A stretch of 64,000 nt of DNA from JACMLC01 sp963720235 (GTDB lineage: Bacteria > Acidobacteriota > Blastocatellia > Pyrinomonadales > Pyrinomonadaceae): positions 4,836,001-4,900,000 of the forward strand of contig OY970389.1 in the NCBI GenBank assembly GCA_963720235.1, written 5' to 3'. Both the position numbers and the translations under genes were made by a program. Below, piece by piece: positions 25,177 to 34,743 of the stretch. The notes below the pieces were generated by a model. That model was given only the letters and a program-made list of their open reading frames with translations. It did no database searches and had not been told where the DNA came from. Numbering within the stretch: the stretch's first letter is position 1; each line of letters begins with the position of its first letter.

Positions 25177-25521
25177 ATGAGTGAAATTGTTAAGAACGCG
25201 AATGACAACAGTTTTGAGCAGGATGTGTTGCAGTCAGACCAGCCTGTGCTGGTGGATTTCTGGGCCGCCTGGTGTGGGCCGTGCCGCATGATTGCGCCGA
25301 CGGTTGAAGCCATCGCCGAGAAGTACGCCGGAACAGCGCGCGTCGTCAAAGTGGATGTGGACGAGAATCCCTCTATCTCTCAGAGATACGGCATCAAAGG
25401 CATCCCGACCCTGATTCTCTTCAAAGGCGGCAAGGAAGAGGAGCGCATCGTCGGCGCGACCAGCAAGGAAGCTCTCGCGCGCATGATTGACAAGCACACG
25501 AGCATGGCCGCCACTGCCTAA
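25177..25521 (+). CDS. trxA: Thioredoxin
   Basis: A 114-residue thioredoxin with the active site 'FWAAWCGPCRMIAP' (C33, C36) and the cis-Pro 'KGIPTLILF'. The chosen ATG at 25177 has CAGGAGA 10-16 bases before it and begins the canonical domain; the longer open frame from 25000 would start inside the regulator gene. It is a cytoplasmic disulfide reductase. The surrounding genes are not redox partners, apart from the divergent Crp/Fnr regulator. Confidence 0.93.
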   Translation: MSEIVKNANDNSFEQDVLQSDQPVLVDFWAAWCGPCRMIAPTVEAIAEKYAGTARVVKVDVDENPSISQRYGIKGIPTLILFKGGKEEERIVGATSKEALARMIDKHTSMAATA

Positions 25522-25525
25522 AACA

Positions 25526-25622
25526 AATTAGCCACAGAGACACAGAGGCACAGAGATAATAAAGCAGTAATCCATTCCTACTGTTTCTTGTTCTCTGTGC
25601 CTCTGTGTCTCTGTGGCTAATT
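25526..25622. repeat. Tandem-word hairpin element, CACAGAGA family (A3)
   Basis: The arms AATTAGCCACAGAGACACAG and its inverse ending CTCTGTGGCTAATT pair nearly perfectly over about 33 bases. The loop is about 38 bases; reversed, it has ACAAGAAACAGTAGG, similar to the other A loops. It lies between the convergent thioredoxin and secreted-protein genes. Confidence 0.9.
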
Positions 25623-25632
25623 CTTTCCGATC

Positions 25633-26136
25633 TTACTTCTTCACAAACACACGCTTTGTCTCAAACGAGCCGTTCGGCCCGTCTATGTACATATCTATCG
25701 TGAGGGTCGTGCCGTCCGGCGAGAGCGTCCACTTGCGCGTCAGTTGATTTTTGACCGGGCCATTCGGAGTCTCCGCGACAGTCTCTTCGTTAATCACGAT
25801 GCCGTTGCCGCGCGGCAGCCATCCGCCTTTGCGTTTGCCTTTGGCCGGCGGCGCGTTGGGCGGAGCCGGCGGAGTAAACTCGGCTTCCTTGCCGTCGAGC
25901 ATGTAGCTATCTTTGACCACGCGCTCGCCCTGCGGCGAGATGATTTTTGTTTCAAGCTCAATCTTATCGTCTGCCGAATGAACGACCGTCATGGTCTGCT
26001 GCACGTCTGCCGGAAGACCTATGCTGCGGCTTCTGTCCATGACCCAGGTGCCTGTGAAATTAATCTTCGCGGCGGCGGAAGCGGCGAGGCTTAAAGCGAA
26101 GATGAAAAGGATGCTGACGGTAATTGCGCGTCTCAT
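25633..26136 (-). CDS. Secreted protein of unknown function (lipocalin-like)
   Basis: A 167-residue exported protein. Residues 1-23 are a signal peptide. The mature part begins 'INFTGTWVMDRSRS', the G-x-W start typical of small lipocalin-like secreted proteins of this phylum, and continues as predicted beta strands with a Pro/Lys-rich loop ('PPAPPNAPPAKGKRKGG'). No catalytic motif is seen. Its ATG overlaps the stop of the upstream gene (ATGA), so the two are co-expressed. Confidence 0.75.
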   Translation of the reverse strand: MRRAITVSILFIFALSLAASAAAKINFTGTWVMDRSRSIGLPADVQQTMTVVHSADDKIELETKIISPQGERVVKDSYMLDGKEAEFTPPAPPNAPPAKGKRKGGWLPRGNGIVINEETVAETPNGPVKNQLTRKWTLSPDGTTLTIDMYIDGPNGSFETKRVFVKK

Positions 26137-26597
26137 TTTGTTCCTCCTCCGGCCTGCGGGCGTGCTTTCGGTTCAGACACAAAAGTCTTATTGACTATCT
26201 TCCATTCGTCGCCAATCTTGAGCAGCGACATGTAATCCGTATAGCGCGTGTTCGGATAATCTAAAATGACTTTGGCGACGGCTGCGTTGCCAGTGATGTC
26301 TATGCTTTCAATCCAACGCTTGCGCTGTGCTTCGTCTGGAGCGGGCTTGCCTGTCGCGCCCGCAGCAAATTCCGCGCTCGTGCGTTGTGTGAGTTGTCCT
26401 TCACGAATCCAGAACAGCTTGGCTTCCGTGTGAAAAGCTTTTTTGAAATTCTCGCCATCGCCTGTCACATGGCCCTGTATGTAATAGTTCAGAGCCTGCC
26501 GCACGCCCTCTTCCTCTTTGTTCTGCGCGAGAGTGGAATACAACACGCCAGCCGAGACACATGAAATAGCTATCAAGCATAAGACCAGCTTTCTCAT
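26133..26597 (-). CDS. Secreted NTF2-like protein (putative lumazine-binding type)
   Basis: A 154-residue protein with a signal peptide (residues 1-24). The mature domain has the pattern of the NTF2/SnoaL-like fold of the 'putative lumazine-binding' type: 'VRQALNYYIQGHVTGDGENF' followed by 'AFHTEAKLFWIREGQL' and 'DYMSLLKIGDEWKIVNKTF'. The start has GGAG 8-11 bases before it. It forms a two-gene unit with the lipocalin-like gene. The ligand is unknown. Confidence 0.8.
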   Translation of the reverse strand: MRKLVLCLIAISCVSAGVLYSTLAQNKEEEGVRQALNYYIQGHVTGDGENFKKAFHTEAKLFWIREGQLTQRTSAEFAAGATGKPAPDEAQRKRWIESIDITGNAAVAKVILDYPNTRYTDYMSLLKIGDEWKIVNKTFVSEPKARPQAGGGTK

Positions 26598-26627
26598 CTT
26601 TGATTCTCCTTTTATGAAAGCGTTTGA

Positions 26628-27872
26628 CTAAAACGACAATGACGCGAGCGTCGTTTCGTCTTTCACTAAAATTCGATTGCCCATGAAGACCGGGTGCGCC
26701 CATGTCGGGCTGGTCGCCACAGTATATTGCGCTAGAATTTCATACTGCGCCGCGCCGGGTTTTATCACAAACAGGTTTGCATCATTGTTCAGGAACAGTA
26801 AAACTTTTCCGGCGTTGAGCATCGCAGCGTTTTCGCCCATCCTTCCGGGACTCTGCCAGACTGTCTTTCCTGTGTCCGCATCAACGCAGAAAAACTGCCC
26901 GCGCTTTTTGATGGACAAGCCGTACAACAAATTGCCTTCCAGGATTGGCGAGTTCATGTACATCTCATTATCAGCGTTGCGCCAGACTTCCTGCGCGGCA
27001 TAATCCGCGCCCTGCTTTGTGATGCGAAGCGCAGCGATGCCCTGTCCCTCTCTTGAGATAATGAGCATGTCTTTGTAAACAAGAGGCGTGACACAGTTGG
27101 TGTCGTATTCGGTTTTAGCAGGAAGCTTCCACAGCAATTTCCCCGTCGCGGGGTTGATGCCGACAAGCTCTTTCTGCGTGAAGGTCACAAGCTGGCGCAA
27201 CCCCGCGAGCGTCGTGATGATGGGAGACGAATAGGCCGGGCCGTCTGCGTCGTAAGACCATTTGACCGCGCCCGTCGCGGCATCGAAAGCAGTCAAAGCT
27301 CCTTTGTCATGCCCGCCGACATGAGCTATCAACATCCCGCTATCAACTATCGGCGACATGGCCGTGCCATAGAGCGGCGAATTGACCGGATACTGTTTGG
27401 AAAATTCTTTGCGCCACACAACCTTGCCATCGCGCGCATCATGACAGGAGAGAACGCCGGTGATGCCCAAGGTATAAACTTTGCCGCCACTCATCACGGG
27501 CGTTGACTTTGGCCCTTTGCCGTGACCCGTCGCCGCAGAGTTCATCTGATATGCGACTGCCAATCCTGTAGAACGCCACAACTCTTTGCCTGTCGTGGCA
27601 TCAAGACAGAGCAGGAGTTCTTCATCGCCTTGCCGCGTGTGATGAAAAATTTTTCCGTCCGCGACGAGCGGCGAAGAGTGGCCCACGCCGACTGTGACTT
27701 TCCATTGCTCCTTCAAACTCTTGGGCCACGCCGCAGGAAGCGCAACGCCCTTCACATTGCCGTCGCGATTCGGCCCGCGCCACTGCGGCCAGTCTACGGC
27801 GGCAAGCGAAGGCTGTGACAGCAGCGTTGCCAAGAGCACGGAGATTTTCAGCCACTTAGTAAAGACTTGCAT
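26628..27872 (-). CDS. Secreted PQQ-like beta-propeller protein
   Basis: A 414-residue exported protein: signal peptide at the chosen ATG (27872, 'MQVFTKWLKISVLLATLL'), then PQQ-like blades from 'DWPQWRGPNRDGNVKG' to the C-terminus. The frame is open upstream to 28004, but that extension is encoded by a hairpin repeat (27906-27981) and is rejected. It is the sixth propeller gene in 14 kb and lies just downstream of the Oar-like receptor gene on the same strand. Confidence 0.9.
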   Translation of the reverse strand: MQVFTKWLKISVLLATLLSQPSLAAVDWPQWRGPNRDGNVKGVALPAAWPKSLKEQWKVTVGVGHSSPLVADGKIFHHTRQGDEELLLCLDATTGKELWRSTGLAVAYQMNSAATGHGKGPKSTPVMSGGKVYTLGITGVLSCHDARDGKVVWRKEFSKQYPVNSPLYGTAMSPIVDSGMLIAHVGGHDKGALTAFDAATGAVKWSYDADGPAYSSPIITTLAGLRQLVTFTQKELVGINPATGKLLWKLPAKTEYDTNCVTPLVYKDMLIISREGQGIAALRITKQGADYAAQEVWRNADNEMYMNSPILEGNLLYGLSIKKRGQFFCVDADTGKTVWQSPGRMGENAAMLNAGKVLLFLNNDANLFVIKPGAAQYEILAQYTVATSPTWAHPVFMGNRILVKDETTLASLSF

Positions 27873-27905
27873 CTTTGGTTGCTCCACAACAAAAACGAAG
27901 AAGTT

Positions 27906-27981
27906 CGCGCAAAGGCGCAAAGGCGCAAAGGTGTTGAGTTGTAATTTATCTCGAATGCTTTCTTTGCGCCTTTGCGGGAAA
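27906..27981. repeat. Tandem-word hairpin element, GCAAAGGC family (B2)
   Basis: The left arm CGCGCAAAGGCGCAAAGGCG pairs with CTTTGCGCCTTTGCGGG. Read on the minus strand the loop is AAGAAAGCATTCGAGATAAA..., nearly identical to the loop of the element at 48844-48957 and similar to that at 35201-35312. Confidence 0.9.
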
Positions 27982-28008
27982 CTGTCTTTGTTCATTCTTC
28001 TCAAACCC

Positions 28009-31000
28009 TCAAAACACCAGCTTGGCCCCGAACTGTATATGTCTGGGGCTTTGCGCCGAGAGAATGCGCCCGAAGGTTGGCGAGCCGAAAAAGTTGTCCG
28101 GCAGGTTAAAGTTCGGATGATTGAAGAGATTGAAGAACTCCGCGCGCAGTTGCAGATTTATACGCTCGGTCAGCGAAGTGTTCTTGACCAGAGAGGCATT
28201 GACGTTTCTGTAGCCCGGCCCTTCAAGAATATTTCTTCCGGCGGAGCCGAAGCTGCCAAACGGCGGCAATGCGAAGGCTGCTGTATTGAACCAACGTTCG
28301 GGCGTGCGCGTCTGCAAGCGCGGGTCGCCGACGAGATTCGGGCGGTCGTTTGCGCCAAAGCCGAGGCTTGCGAAGCCCGTCCCGCTATTATCAAAATCCG
28401 TCGGCAGCGCAACCGTAAAAGGTCTGCCGGTCTGCAAGGTCACGATGCCGTGAGTCTGCCAGCCAGTCAAGAGCGTCGTCAAAAATCCATCATTCGCAGC
28501 AAACCTCTGGCCCTTGCCGAAAGGCAGGTCATAGGAATAACTGACGGACAGGCGATGACGGACATCGAAGTTAGACCTTCCTCTTTCACCACGCGCATTG
28601 TAGCTGTCCTGCGGAAAATTCGGATCGCCCGCGCTCGTGAAAAAATTAGAGGCGTCGTCAATAGATTTAGAAAACGTGTAGGACGAGAGCAGTTGCAGGC
28701 CATGACTCAGACGCTGTTGGAACTTCGCCTGTAGGCTGTGATAGTTGGAGTTGGCGCGCGATTCTATAAAAGTGATATCCGCGAATTGCGGCACGGGTCG
28801 CGGATTGAAAGGCAGCGCGCTCGGCTGCGGCTGGTTGATGTCGCGCGCAGAGACAAGCTTTGTTCCTTTCGAGCCGACATAAGCGACTTCGAGCACGCGG
28901 CTCCGGCCCAGTTGCTGCTGCACGTTGACGTTCCAGTGCTGCATGTAGGCCGTGCTGAAATCACGTTGGATGGCAAGCGCGGAATCCGGCAGCGCGAAGG
29001 GAAAGAAGGCCGGAAACGGATTGCTCAAAGTGAGCGGCAAGCCCGGCAGCGGGAAGTAGAGATTGAAATCAAAGTAAGGCGCGTTGAAATAGAGAGCCTC
29101 GCCGGGCGCGAGCGCGGATTGGTCGTAATAGATGCCATAGCCTGCGCGCAGGACAGTCTTGCCTGAATCGGTCGGCGTCCATGCGAAGCCTATGCGCGGC
29201 GCAAAATTATTTTTGTCCGCTTCAAAGCCGCTGCGCGGAATGCCGTTCGTGCCAACTGGCACGAGGCTGCGTGTTGCGGGGTCGTAAATGTTCGCGCGGT
29301 CAAAAGCGTCAACGGGCGGCGAGTTGTATTCATAGCGCAGGCCCGCATTGATTGTCAGTCGCGGCGTCACGCGAAAGCTATCGTTGATAAAAAAGTCGTA
29401 GCTTTCGGTTCTCAAGTGTTGCGCGTTATCCACGCGCGCTCCGCCCGTGCGTATGGGAAAGCCAAGCAGGAGGTCTGCCAAAGCGTTGCCGCTAATCTGT
29501 CCCTGCGGCGTCGAATCCACAAAGGTCAGAAAGCCGCGCGACTGCACATCGCGGAAACCGTTCTGTTGTGCAAAGCGAAAGTCGAAACCGAATTTGAAAA
29601 AGTGTCGCCCGCGCGTGTAAGTCGCTGTGTCAAGAATCTGGTAAGTGTTCGTCACACTGTTCTGCGGATTGTTGCCTTCGTCGCCGATGGGCGAATAGCC
29701 CGTGATGGTGATAAAGCTCAGACCGAAATCGCGCGGGTTATTGGAAAGCTCAGGCATGCCGACCGCGCGATTGGTGCTCGTGCCAAACTTTTCCTGAAAG
29801 ACGCCGATGGCGACTCGATTGAAAGCCACGCGCGCTTCGTTGATGAAAGAGGGAGAGAAGATGTGCGTCTCGCCGAGCATGATGTTCTGGCTGCGGCGCG
29901 GAATCTGTGTGCCGTAGCCCGGAAGCGGCGAAAATCCTGGCCCACTGAAAGGCTCGAACAGATTGCGGTCGCCAAAGCTGTAACGGAAAACCCAATTTGA
30001 ATTTTCATTCAGCAAGTGGTCGAGCCTGACATCGAAAGTGTCATTGCGGTCTCTTTGCGTGGGCGAAGAGACGAAATTCTGCAAAGCGTCTGCGCGGTTC
30101 GGCAAAGGATAGAGCGCGACAATCGCGCGGCCTATCGCATCAAATCGCGCCTGCGGAATCACATTGCCGGGAAAGCAGCCAATCTGCGTCGTCGCATTGC
30201 AAGGCAATGGCGCGCCCGTCATATCAACCAGAAACGGGTCGTGAACAAAAACAGGATTGCCGTTTGCGTCGCGCGTCTGCGAGAAATCGCCCGCGCGCTC
30301 AAGCAGGCTCGGCACACGCGCCAGCCTTGTGATGCCTTCATTTGCGCGCGTGCCTTCGTAGTCAGCGAAGAAGAAAGTTTTGTTTCTGCGGATTGGCCCA
30401 CCGAGCGAAAAGCCGAACTGGTTTCTCTGATACTGCGGCCTGTCTTCGCCCGCCGGAGCAAAATAGTTGCGCGCATCTAATGCGCCGTTGCGGAAGAACT
30501 CAAAGACAGAGCCGTGAAATTCGTTTGAGCCGGACTTTAAAACAACATTGACCTGCGCGCCCGGATTGCGCCCGAACGAAGCATCATATGTGCTCGTCAA
30601 CATCTCATACTCGCGCACTGCATCCACACTTGGGCGCACGCCGAAGGTGTTCAGCTTCGGGTCAACGTTATAGACGCCATCTAACAGAAAATTATTTGAA
30701 TCCTCGCGCGCGCCGTTGACGCTAAATGAGAAATCGCCGCGCACGCTTCCGGCAGAGCCTTGCGCCGCCGGGACTGCTCCCGGCACAAGCAGGTTTAGCT
30801 CATAAAAATTTCTTCCATCGAGCGGCAGGCCAGTCACTTGCCTGTTATCAATCACTGTGCCGAGCGCAGCAGAATCTTTTTTCACAGGCACGGCGAGCGT
30901 GTCCGTGACCGTCACAGTCTCTTCGGCCAGCGCGCCGACTTCGAGCGCGAGGTCAACTCTAAAAATCTGATTGACCTGTAGCTCTACCTGCCGCACAAGC

Positions 31001-31269
31001 TTTTTGTAACCGGACAATTCCGCTTCGAGCCTGTACAGGCCGGGCGCGAGTTGCGAGATAATAAACTCTCCCTCTGCGCCGCTCGTCGTCGTTCGCGTTT
31101 CATTCGTGCCGATATTAACGAGCGAGACTTGAACTCCTGCGAGGTTGCCGCGCGTCGAATCTGTAAACGTGCCGCGAATGGTGGCGCGGTGCGTCTGGGC
31201 CAGAAGAGTGTTCGGGCCGATGAATAAAAGCAGTAAGAGGACGAGAGCGTTTGGGACGAAGCTTCTCAC
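28009..31269 (-). CDS. Oar-like TonB-dependent outer-membrane receptor
   Basis: A 1086-residue outer-membrane protein. Signal peptide (1-24), a carboxypeptidase-regulatory-like domain (~27-110; 'ATIRGTFTDSTRGNLAGVQV'), a plug domain (~125-250; 'LPLDGRNFYELNLLVPG') and a long beta-barrel ending in 'HIQFGAKLVF' with the C-terminal Phe typical of outer-membrane proteins. This architecture is expanded in Acidobacteriota. The start is GTG with AAGGAG 9-14 bases before it. The ligand is unknown. It is divergent from a second receptor of the same family at 31575. Confidence 0.92.
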   Translation of the reverse strand: MRSFVPNALVLLLLLFIGPNTLLAQTHRATIRGTFTDSTRGNLAGVQVSLVNIGTNETRTTTSGAEGEFIISQLAPGLYRLEAELSGYKKLVRQVELQVNQIFRVDLALEVGALAEETVTVTDTLAVPVKKDSAALGTVIDNRQVTGLPLDGRNFYELNLLVPGAVPAAQGSAGSVRGDFSFSVNGAREDSNNFLLDGVYNVDPKLNTFGVRPSVDAVREYEMLTSTYDASFGRNPGAQVNVVLKSGSNEFHGSVFEFFRNGALDARNYFAPAGEDRPQYQRNQFGFSLGGPIRRNKTFFFADYEGTRANEGITRLARVPSLLERAGDFSQTRDANGNPVFVHDPFLVDMTGAPLPCNATTQIGCFPGNVIPQARFDAIGRAIVALYPLPNRADALQNFVSSPTQRDRNDTFDVRLDHLLNENSNWVFRYSFGDRNLFEPFSGPGFSPLPGYGTQIPRRSQNIMLGETHIFSPSFINEARVAFNRVAIGVFQEKFGTSTNRAVGMPELSNNPRDFGLSFITITGYSPIGDEGNNPQNSVTNTYQILDTATYTRGRHFFKFGFDFRFAQQNGFRDVQSRGFLTFVDSTPQGQISGNALADLLLGFPIRTGGARVDNAQHLRTESYDFFINDSFRVTPRLTINAGLRYEYNSPPVDAFDRANIYDPATRSLVPVGTNGIPRSGFEADKNNFAPRIGFAWTPTDSGKTVLRAGYGIYYDQSALAPGEALYFNAPYFDFNLYFPLPGLPLTLSNPFPAFFPFALPDSALAIQRDFSTAYMQHWNVNVQQQLGRSRVLEVAYVGSKGTKLVSARDINQPQPSALPFNPRPVPQFADITFIESRANSNYHSLQAKFQQRLSHGLQLLSSYTFSKSIDDASNFFTSAGDPNFPQDSYNARGERGRSNFDVRHRLSVSYSYDLPFGKGQRFAANDGFLTTLLTGWQTHGIVTLQTGRPFTVALPTDFDNSGTGFASLGFGANDRPNLVGDPRLQTRTPERWFNTAAFALPPFGSFGSAGRNILEGPGYRNVNASLVKNTSLTERINLQLRAEFFNLFNHPNFNLPDNFFGSPTFGRILSAQSPRHIQFGAKLVF

Positions 31270-31574
31270 TTTGATTGCTCCTTAAAATGAATAAGTCGGA
31301 CGGATGAAAAAACGCGCGCGGGCTTGCATCTTTTATTTGAACAGCATCGTATTATGAACAAGTCGGGCCTCTTTGTTGTAAAAAAGGTGTAAAAGTCCAC
31401 GAGCGAGCTGTCAATAGTTTGTAAAAGCGCCCGGAAGATTTTACTAAACGACAGTATAGCTTGCTAGAATGCATGATGCTTGGCGCATTAATCAATACAG
31501 GCGCAAAAGTTTTTGTAGATTCTTCATTCACAAAATCCGACAGGCTAAAGGATTCATACGGGAGAAATAATTTC
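31270..31574. other. Divergent promoter region of two Oar-like receptor genes
   Basis: About 305 bases without coding sequence. It holds the ribosome-binding site of the minus-strand receptor (next to 31280), the GTAAAAA motifs at 31374-31424 oriented to the plus-strand receptor, and the site GGAGAA before the plus-strand ATG. Nothing else is seen. Confidence 0.6.
31374..31424 (+). promoter_or_regulatory. Candidate GTAAAAAA-GGTGTAAAA motif upstream of Oar-like receptor
   Basis: TGTTGTAAAAAAGGTGTAAAA, then CTGTCAATAGTTTGTAAAAG. The first part resembles the sites at 20762 and 45545-45569; the second part resembles the site at 9847-9888. About 150-180 bases before the receptor start. Confidence 0.35.
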
Positions 31575-34500
31575 ATGTTCCATCTTTCGTTATCTCAACA
31601 CAGAGCTTTATTGAGCATCGCTCTCATCCTCTGTTCAGCAATCTTCGCGCAGGCGCAGCAGACGACAGGCACTATGACCGGCGACATCAGGGACACGAGC
31701 GGGGCTGTCGTGACGGGCGTGACCGTCACTGCCAGAAGCCTTGAGACGGGACTCACGCGCACGGCTGTCAGCGATAGCGACGGTCGCTTTATTTTTCCGA
31801 GCCTGCCCGTCGGCGTCTTTGAGATTCGCGTCGAGCAAGCAGGTTTTAAGAAATACCTTTACGAGAGAATCAGCCTCACTGTGGCCGAGACGGCGACGCT
31901 CAATATCGTCTTAGAGATAGCCGGATTAGAGGAACAAGTGACCGTCGCGGATGAAGCCGCGCTCGTCAATACACAAACTTCCGAACTCAGCTTTCTCGTC
32001 AACGAGCGCGCTATTAGAGAACTGCCTTTGAACGGCAGAAACTACACAGACCTTGCTTTCCTGCAACCCGGCGTTATCTCTTACCCGCATCGTGACGGCG
32101 GCTCTGTCGTCGCGCACGGCGTCGGCGCGAGCATCAACGGTCAAGACCCGCGCTCGAATGTCTATCTGCTGGACGGGACGCCGCAGAACGATTTTACAAA
32201 CGGCCCCGCCGGAAGCGCAGCCGGGACTTCTTTAGGGATTGAGACCATCCGCGAGTTTCGCGTCGAGGTCAACACGTACAGCGCGGAGTACGGGCGCAAC
32301 TCAGGCGGGCAGATAAATGTTGTCAGCAAGTCCGGGACAAACGATTTTCACGGCAGCCTCTATCTCTTCCATCGCAATGACAATCTTGATGCGCGCAACT
32401 TTTTCGACGGCGCGGAAAAGCCTGAGTTCAGGCGCAATCAATACGGCGGCAGCATCGGTGGGCCAATCAAGCAGGACAAGCTTTTCTTCTTCTTCGGTTA
32501 CGAAGCTTTGAAAGAGAATCTGGGAAGAACTATCAATACGGTCGTGCCGGACTTGAATGCGCGCATGGGCATCTTGCCCGGCGTCCCCGGCGTGATTACG
32601 ATTCATCCAGCGGTTCGTCCTTACCTTGACCAGTTTCCACTGCCCAACGGCGCGAATCGCGGGCAGGGCTTGGCAAACCATTTCTTCGGCTTTAACCAGC
32701 AAATCAACCAGCATTTTGTGCAGGGCCGTATTGACTATAACCGCAGCGCGCGGAATCAATTCTTCGGACGCTACACGTTTGACGACGCAGACCAGGAATT
32801 GCCGACAGACTTTCCGCAGTTCCCGCGCACCTTCATTTCGCGCAACCAGTTTTTCACGGGCGAGTATCGCCAGACGCTCTCGCCAAATACTTTTAATACA
32901 TTCCGTCTCGGCTTTAGCCGCACGCGCGTTGGGCAGAACGTAGAATCGAACGTGCCTTCCACCTTATCGCCGTTCATCGCCGGACGAACCTTGATTGGCG
33001 ACATAGACATCGGAGGCATCCCGCGCTTTGGCCCACAGTCTTCAGGCAACCTGAGGCTGACGCAGAATGTTTTGGGATTTGAATATGGATTGGTTCACAG
33101 TCGCGGGCGGCATCTGATTAAGGCGGGCGCGCTGGCGGAGTATTATCAGGACAATATGTTCAACCCGACATTCAGTCTGGGCATCTTTACCTTTTCCTCT
33201 CTGCGCGACTTTTTAGAGAATCGCCCGCAACGCTTTATCGGTCTGCCTTCGACGGGCGCGCTTGACCGCTACTGGCGGTTTACGCTTTTCGGTTTTTATA
33301 TACACGACACTATGCGCGTCAACTCGCGCCTGACGGTCAACGCCGGGCTGCGTTATGAAGTCGCAACCATGCCGCAAGACATCAACGGGCGTGACTCCGC
33401 GCTCATTAATTTCCTAGACCGCGCGCCGACCACAGGCACGCTTTACCAGAACCCTACGACCAAAAACTTTTCGCCGCGCGTTGGCTTTGCCTGGGACATC
33501 TTCGGCGACGGCAAGACTTCCTTGCGCGGAGGCTATGGCGTTTTCTTCAACACGAACAACCAGCAGAACCTGATTGTGACAGTGACGAATCCGCCGGCGA
33601 CGCCGCGCATCATCATCGCCAATCCGCCCGTCACAAATATTTCTTTTCCAGTTCCGAACCTGAGCACCGGAAGCGGCAACTCGATTCGCCCTGTGCAGTG
33701 GAATCTGGACAATCCTTACATACAGGTCTGGAATCTGAACCTGCAACGCGAGTTGTGGTATGACACTGTTATCACGCTCGGCTATGCTGGCTCGCGCGGC
33801 ATACATCTTTTAAGAAGCGGCGATGTCAACACGCCCGTGCCTATCAGGCAAGCTGATGGAACTCCCTTTTATCCTGCGGGCGTGCCTCGCCCGAACACAG
33901 CTTTCAGCACGATTGAGTTAAAGAGCAGCGACGGCAATTCATGGTACAACGCTCTTATCTTTGAAGTGAGGAAACGCTTGAGTCAGGGCTTGACCTTTCA
34001 ATCGTCCTATACCTTCTCGCGCAACATAGACACGACGCAGGCTTCGACCTTCTTTTCGGATGCGACCAACGGCACGACGAGCGCGTTTCCTGAACCGTTC
34101 GGCCTGCAATACAACAAGGGACTCGCAGACTATCACGCCAAGCACAACTGGGTTTTGAATTTTACTTGGGAGATACCGTTTGCGAGAAATTTCAAGGGCG
34201 CGGCGAAAACGATTTTAGATGGCTGGCAACTCTCAGGCATCACGCAGGTGCGTAGCGGTCAACCACTGACGGTCTTCGTGCAGCGCAATCGCTCGCGCTC
34301 GCTCTGGTCGCCATCGCTCTCGCCGGGAGTCGGATTAGATCGCCCGAATATCTCTAACGGCTTCACACATCAGAGCGCGGTGACGGGCGACCCGAACAAC
34401 TACTTTGCGCCGGGCGCGTTCTCGCTTCAACCTGCGGGTTACTTGGGCAGCCTCGGACGCGGCGCACTCATTGGGCCAAACCTACGCACCTTCGATTTGT

Positions 34501-34724
34501 CTGCCATCAAGAACACGCGGTGGGCAAGGCTTGGAGAGAACACAGTCATACAACTCAGGCTCGAAGCCTTCAATCTTTTCAATCGCGCGAACTTTGCTCC
34601 GCCGAGCTTAATAGCCTTTTCCGGCGCAGCCAACGCAGAGCCGACGCTCTCGACCTTCGGCCAGATTCGCTCGACTGTCACTAGTTCCAGACAGATTCAA
34701 CTCGGACTGAGAATTACATTCTGA
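31575..34724 (+). CDS. Oar-like TonB-dependent outer-membrane receptor
   Basis: A 1049-residue outer-membrane protein. I chose the ATG at 31575 because GGGAGAA stands 9-15 bases before it and a signal peptide ('MFHLSLSQHRALLSIALI') begins there; the open frame back to 31461 is rejected. Domains: signal peptide, carboxypeptidase-regulatory-like domain (~28-110; 'GTMTGDIRDTSGAVVTGVTV'), plug ('ELPLNGRNYTDLAFLQPG'), barrel ending 'QIQLGLRITF'. It is a paralogue of the divergent receptor at 28009. The EamA-like gene follows 19 bases later and is probably co-transcribed. Confidence 0.92.
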   Translation: MFHLSLSQHRALLSIALILCSAIFAQAQQTTGTMTGDIRDTSGAVVTGVTVTARSLETGLTRTAVSDSDGRFIFPSLPVGVFEIRVEQAGFKKYLYERISLTVAETATLNIVLEIAGLEEQVTVADEAALVNTQTSELSFLVNERAIRELPLNGRNYTDLAFLQPGVISYPHRDGGSVVAHGVGASINGQDPRSNVYLLDGTPQNDFTNGPAGSAAGTSLGIETIREFRVEVNTYSAEYGRNSGGQINVVSKSGTNDFHGSLYLFHRNDNLDARNFFDGAEKPEFRRNQYGGSIGGPIKQDKLFFFFGYEALKENLGRTINTVVPDLNARMGILPGVPGVITIHPAVRPYLDQFPLPNGANRGQGLANHFFGFNQQINQHFVQGRIDYNRSARNQFFGRYTFDDADQELPTDFPQFPRTFISRNQFFTGEYRQTLSPNTFNTFRLGFSRTRVGQNVESNVPSTLSPFIAGRTLIGDIDIGGIPRFGPQSSGNLRLTQNVLGFEYGLVHSRGRHLIKAGALAEYYQDNMFNPTFSLGIFTFSSLRDFLENRPQRFIGLPSTGALDRYWRFTLFGFYIHDTMRVNSRLTVNAGLRYEVATMPQDINGRDSALINFLDRAPTTGTLYQNPTTKNFSPRVGFAWDIFGDGKTSLRGGYGVFFNTNNQQNLIVTVTNPPATPRIIIANPPVTNISFPVPNLSTGSGNSIRPVQWNLDNPYIQVWNLNLQRELWYDTVITLGYAGSRGIHLLRSGDVNTPVPIRQADGTPFYPAGVPRPNTAFSTIELKSSDGNSWYNALIFEVRKRLSQGLTFQSSYTFSRNIDTTQASTFFSDATNGTTSAFPEPFGLQYNKGLADYHAKHNWVLNFTWEIPFARNFKGAAKTILDGWQLSGITQVRSGQPLTVFVQRNRSRSLWSPSLSPGVGLDRPNISNGFTHQSAVTGDPNNYFAPGAFSLQPAGYLGSLGRGALIGPNLRTFDLSAIKNTRWARLGENTVIQLRLEAFNLFNRANFAPPSLIAFSGAANAEPTLSTFGQIRSTVTSSRQIQLGLRITF

Positions 34725-34743
34725 AAAGCAGGAGTCTTCCCAA

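Noticed and set aside
27873..28004. N-terminal extension of the PQQ-like gene at 26628
   Set aside because: It is encoded by a GCAAAGGC hairpin repeat; a signal peptide starts at 27872.
27694..28734. 346-codon plus-strand open frame
   Set aside because: Lies over the PQQ-like and Oar-like genes in an opposing frame, with arginine-rich composition typical of a shadow.
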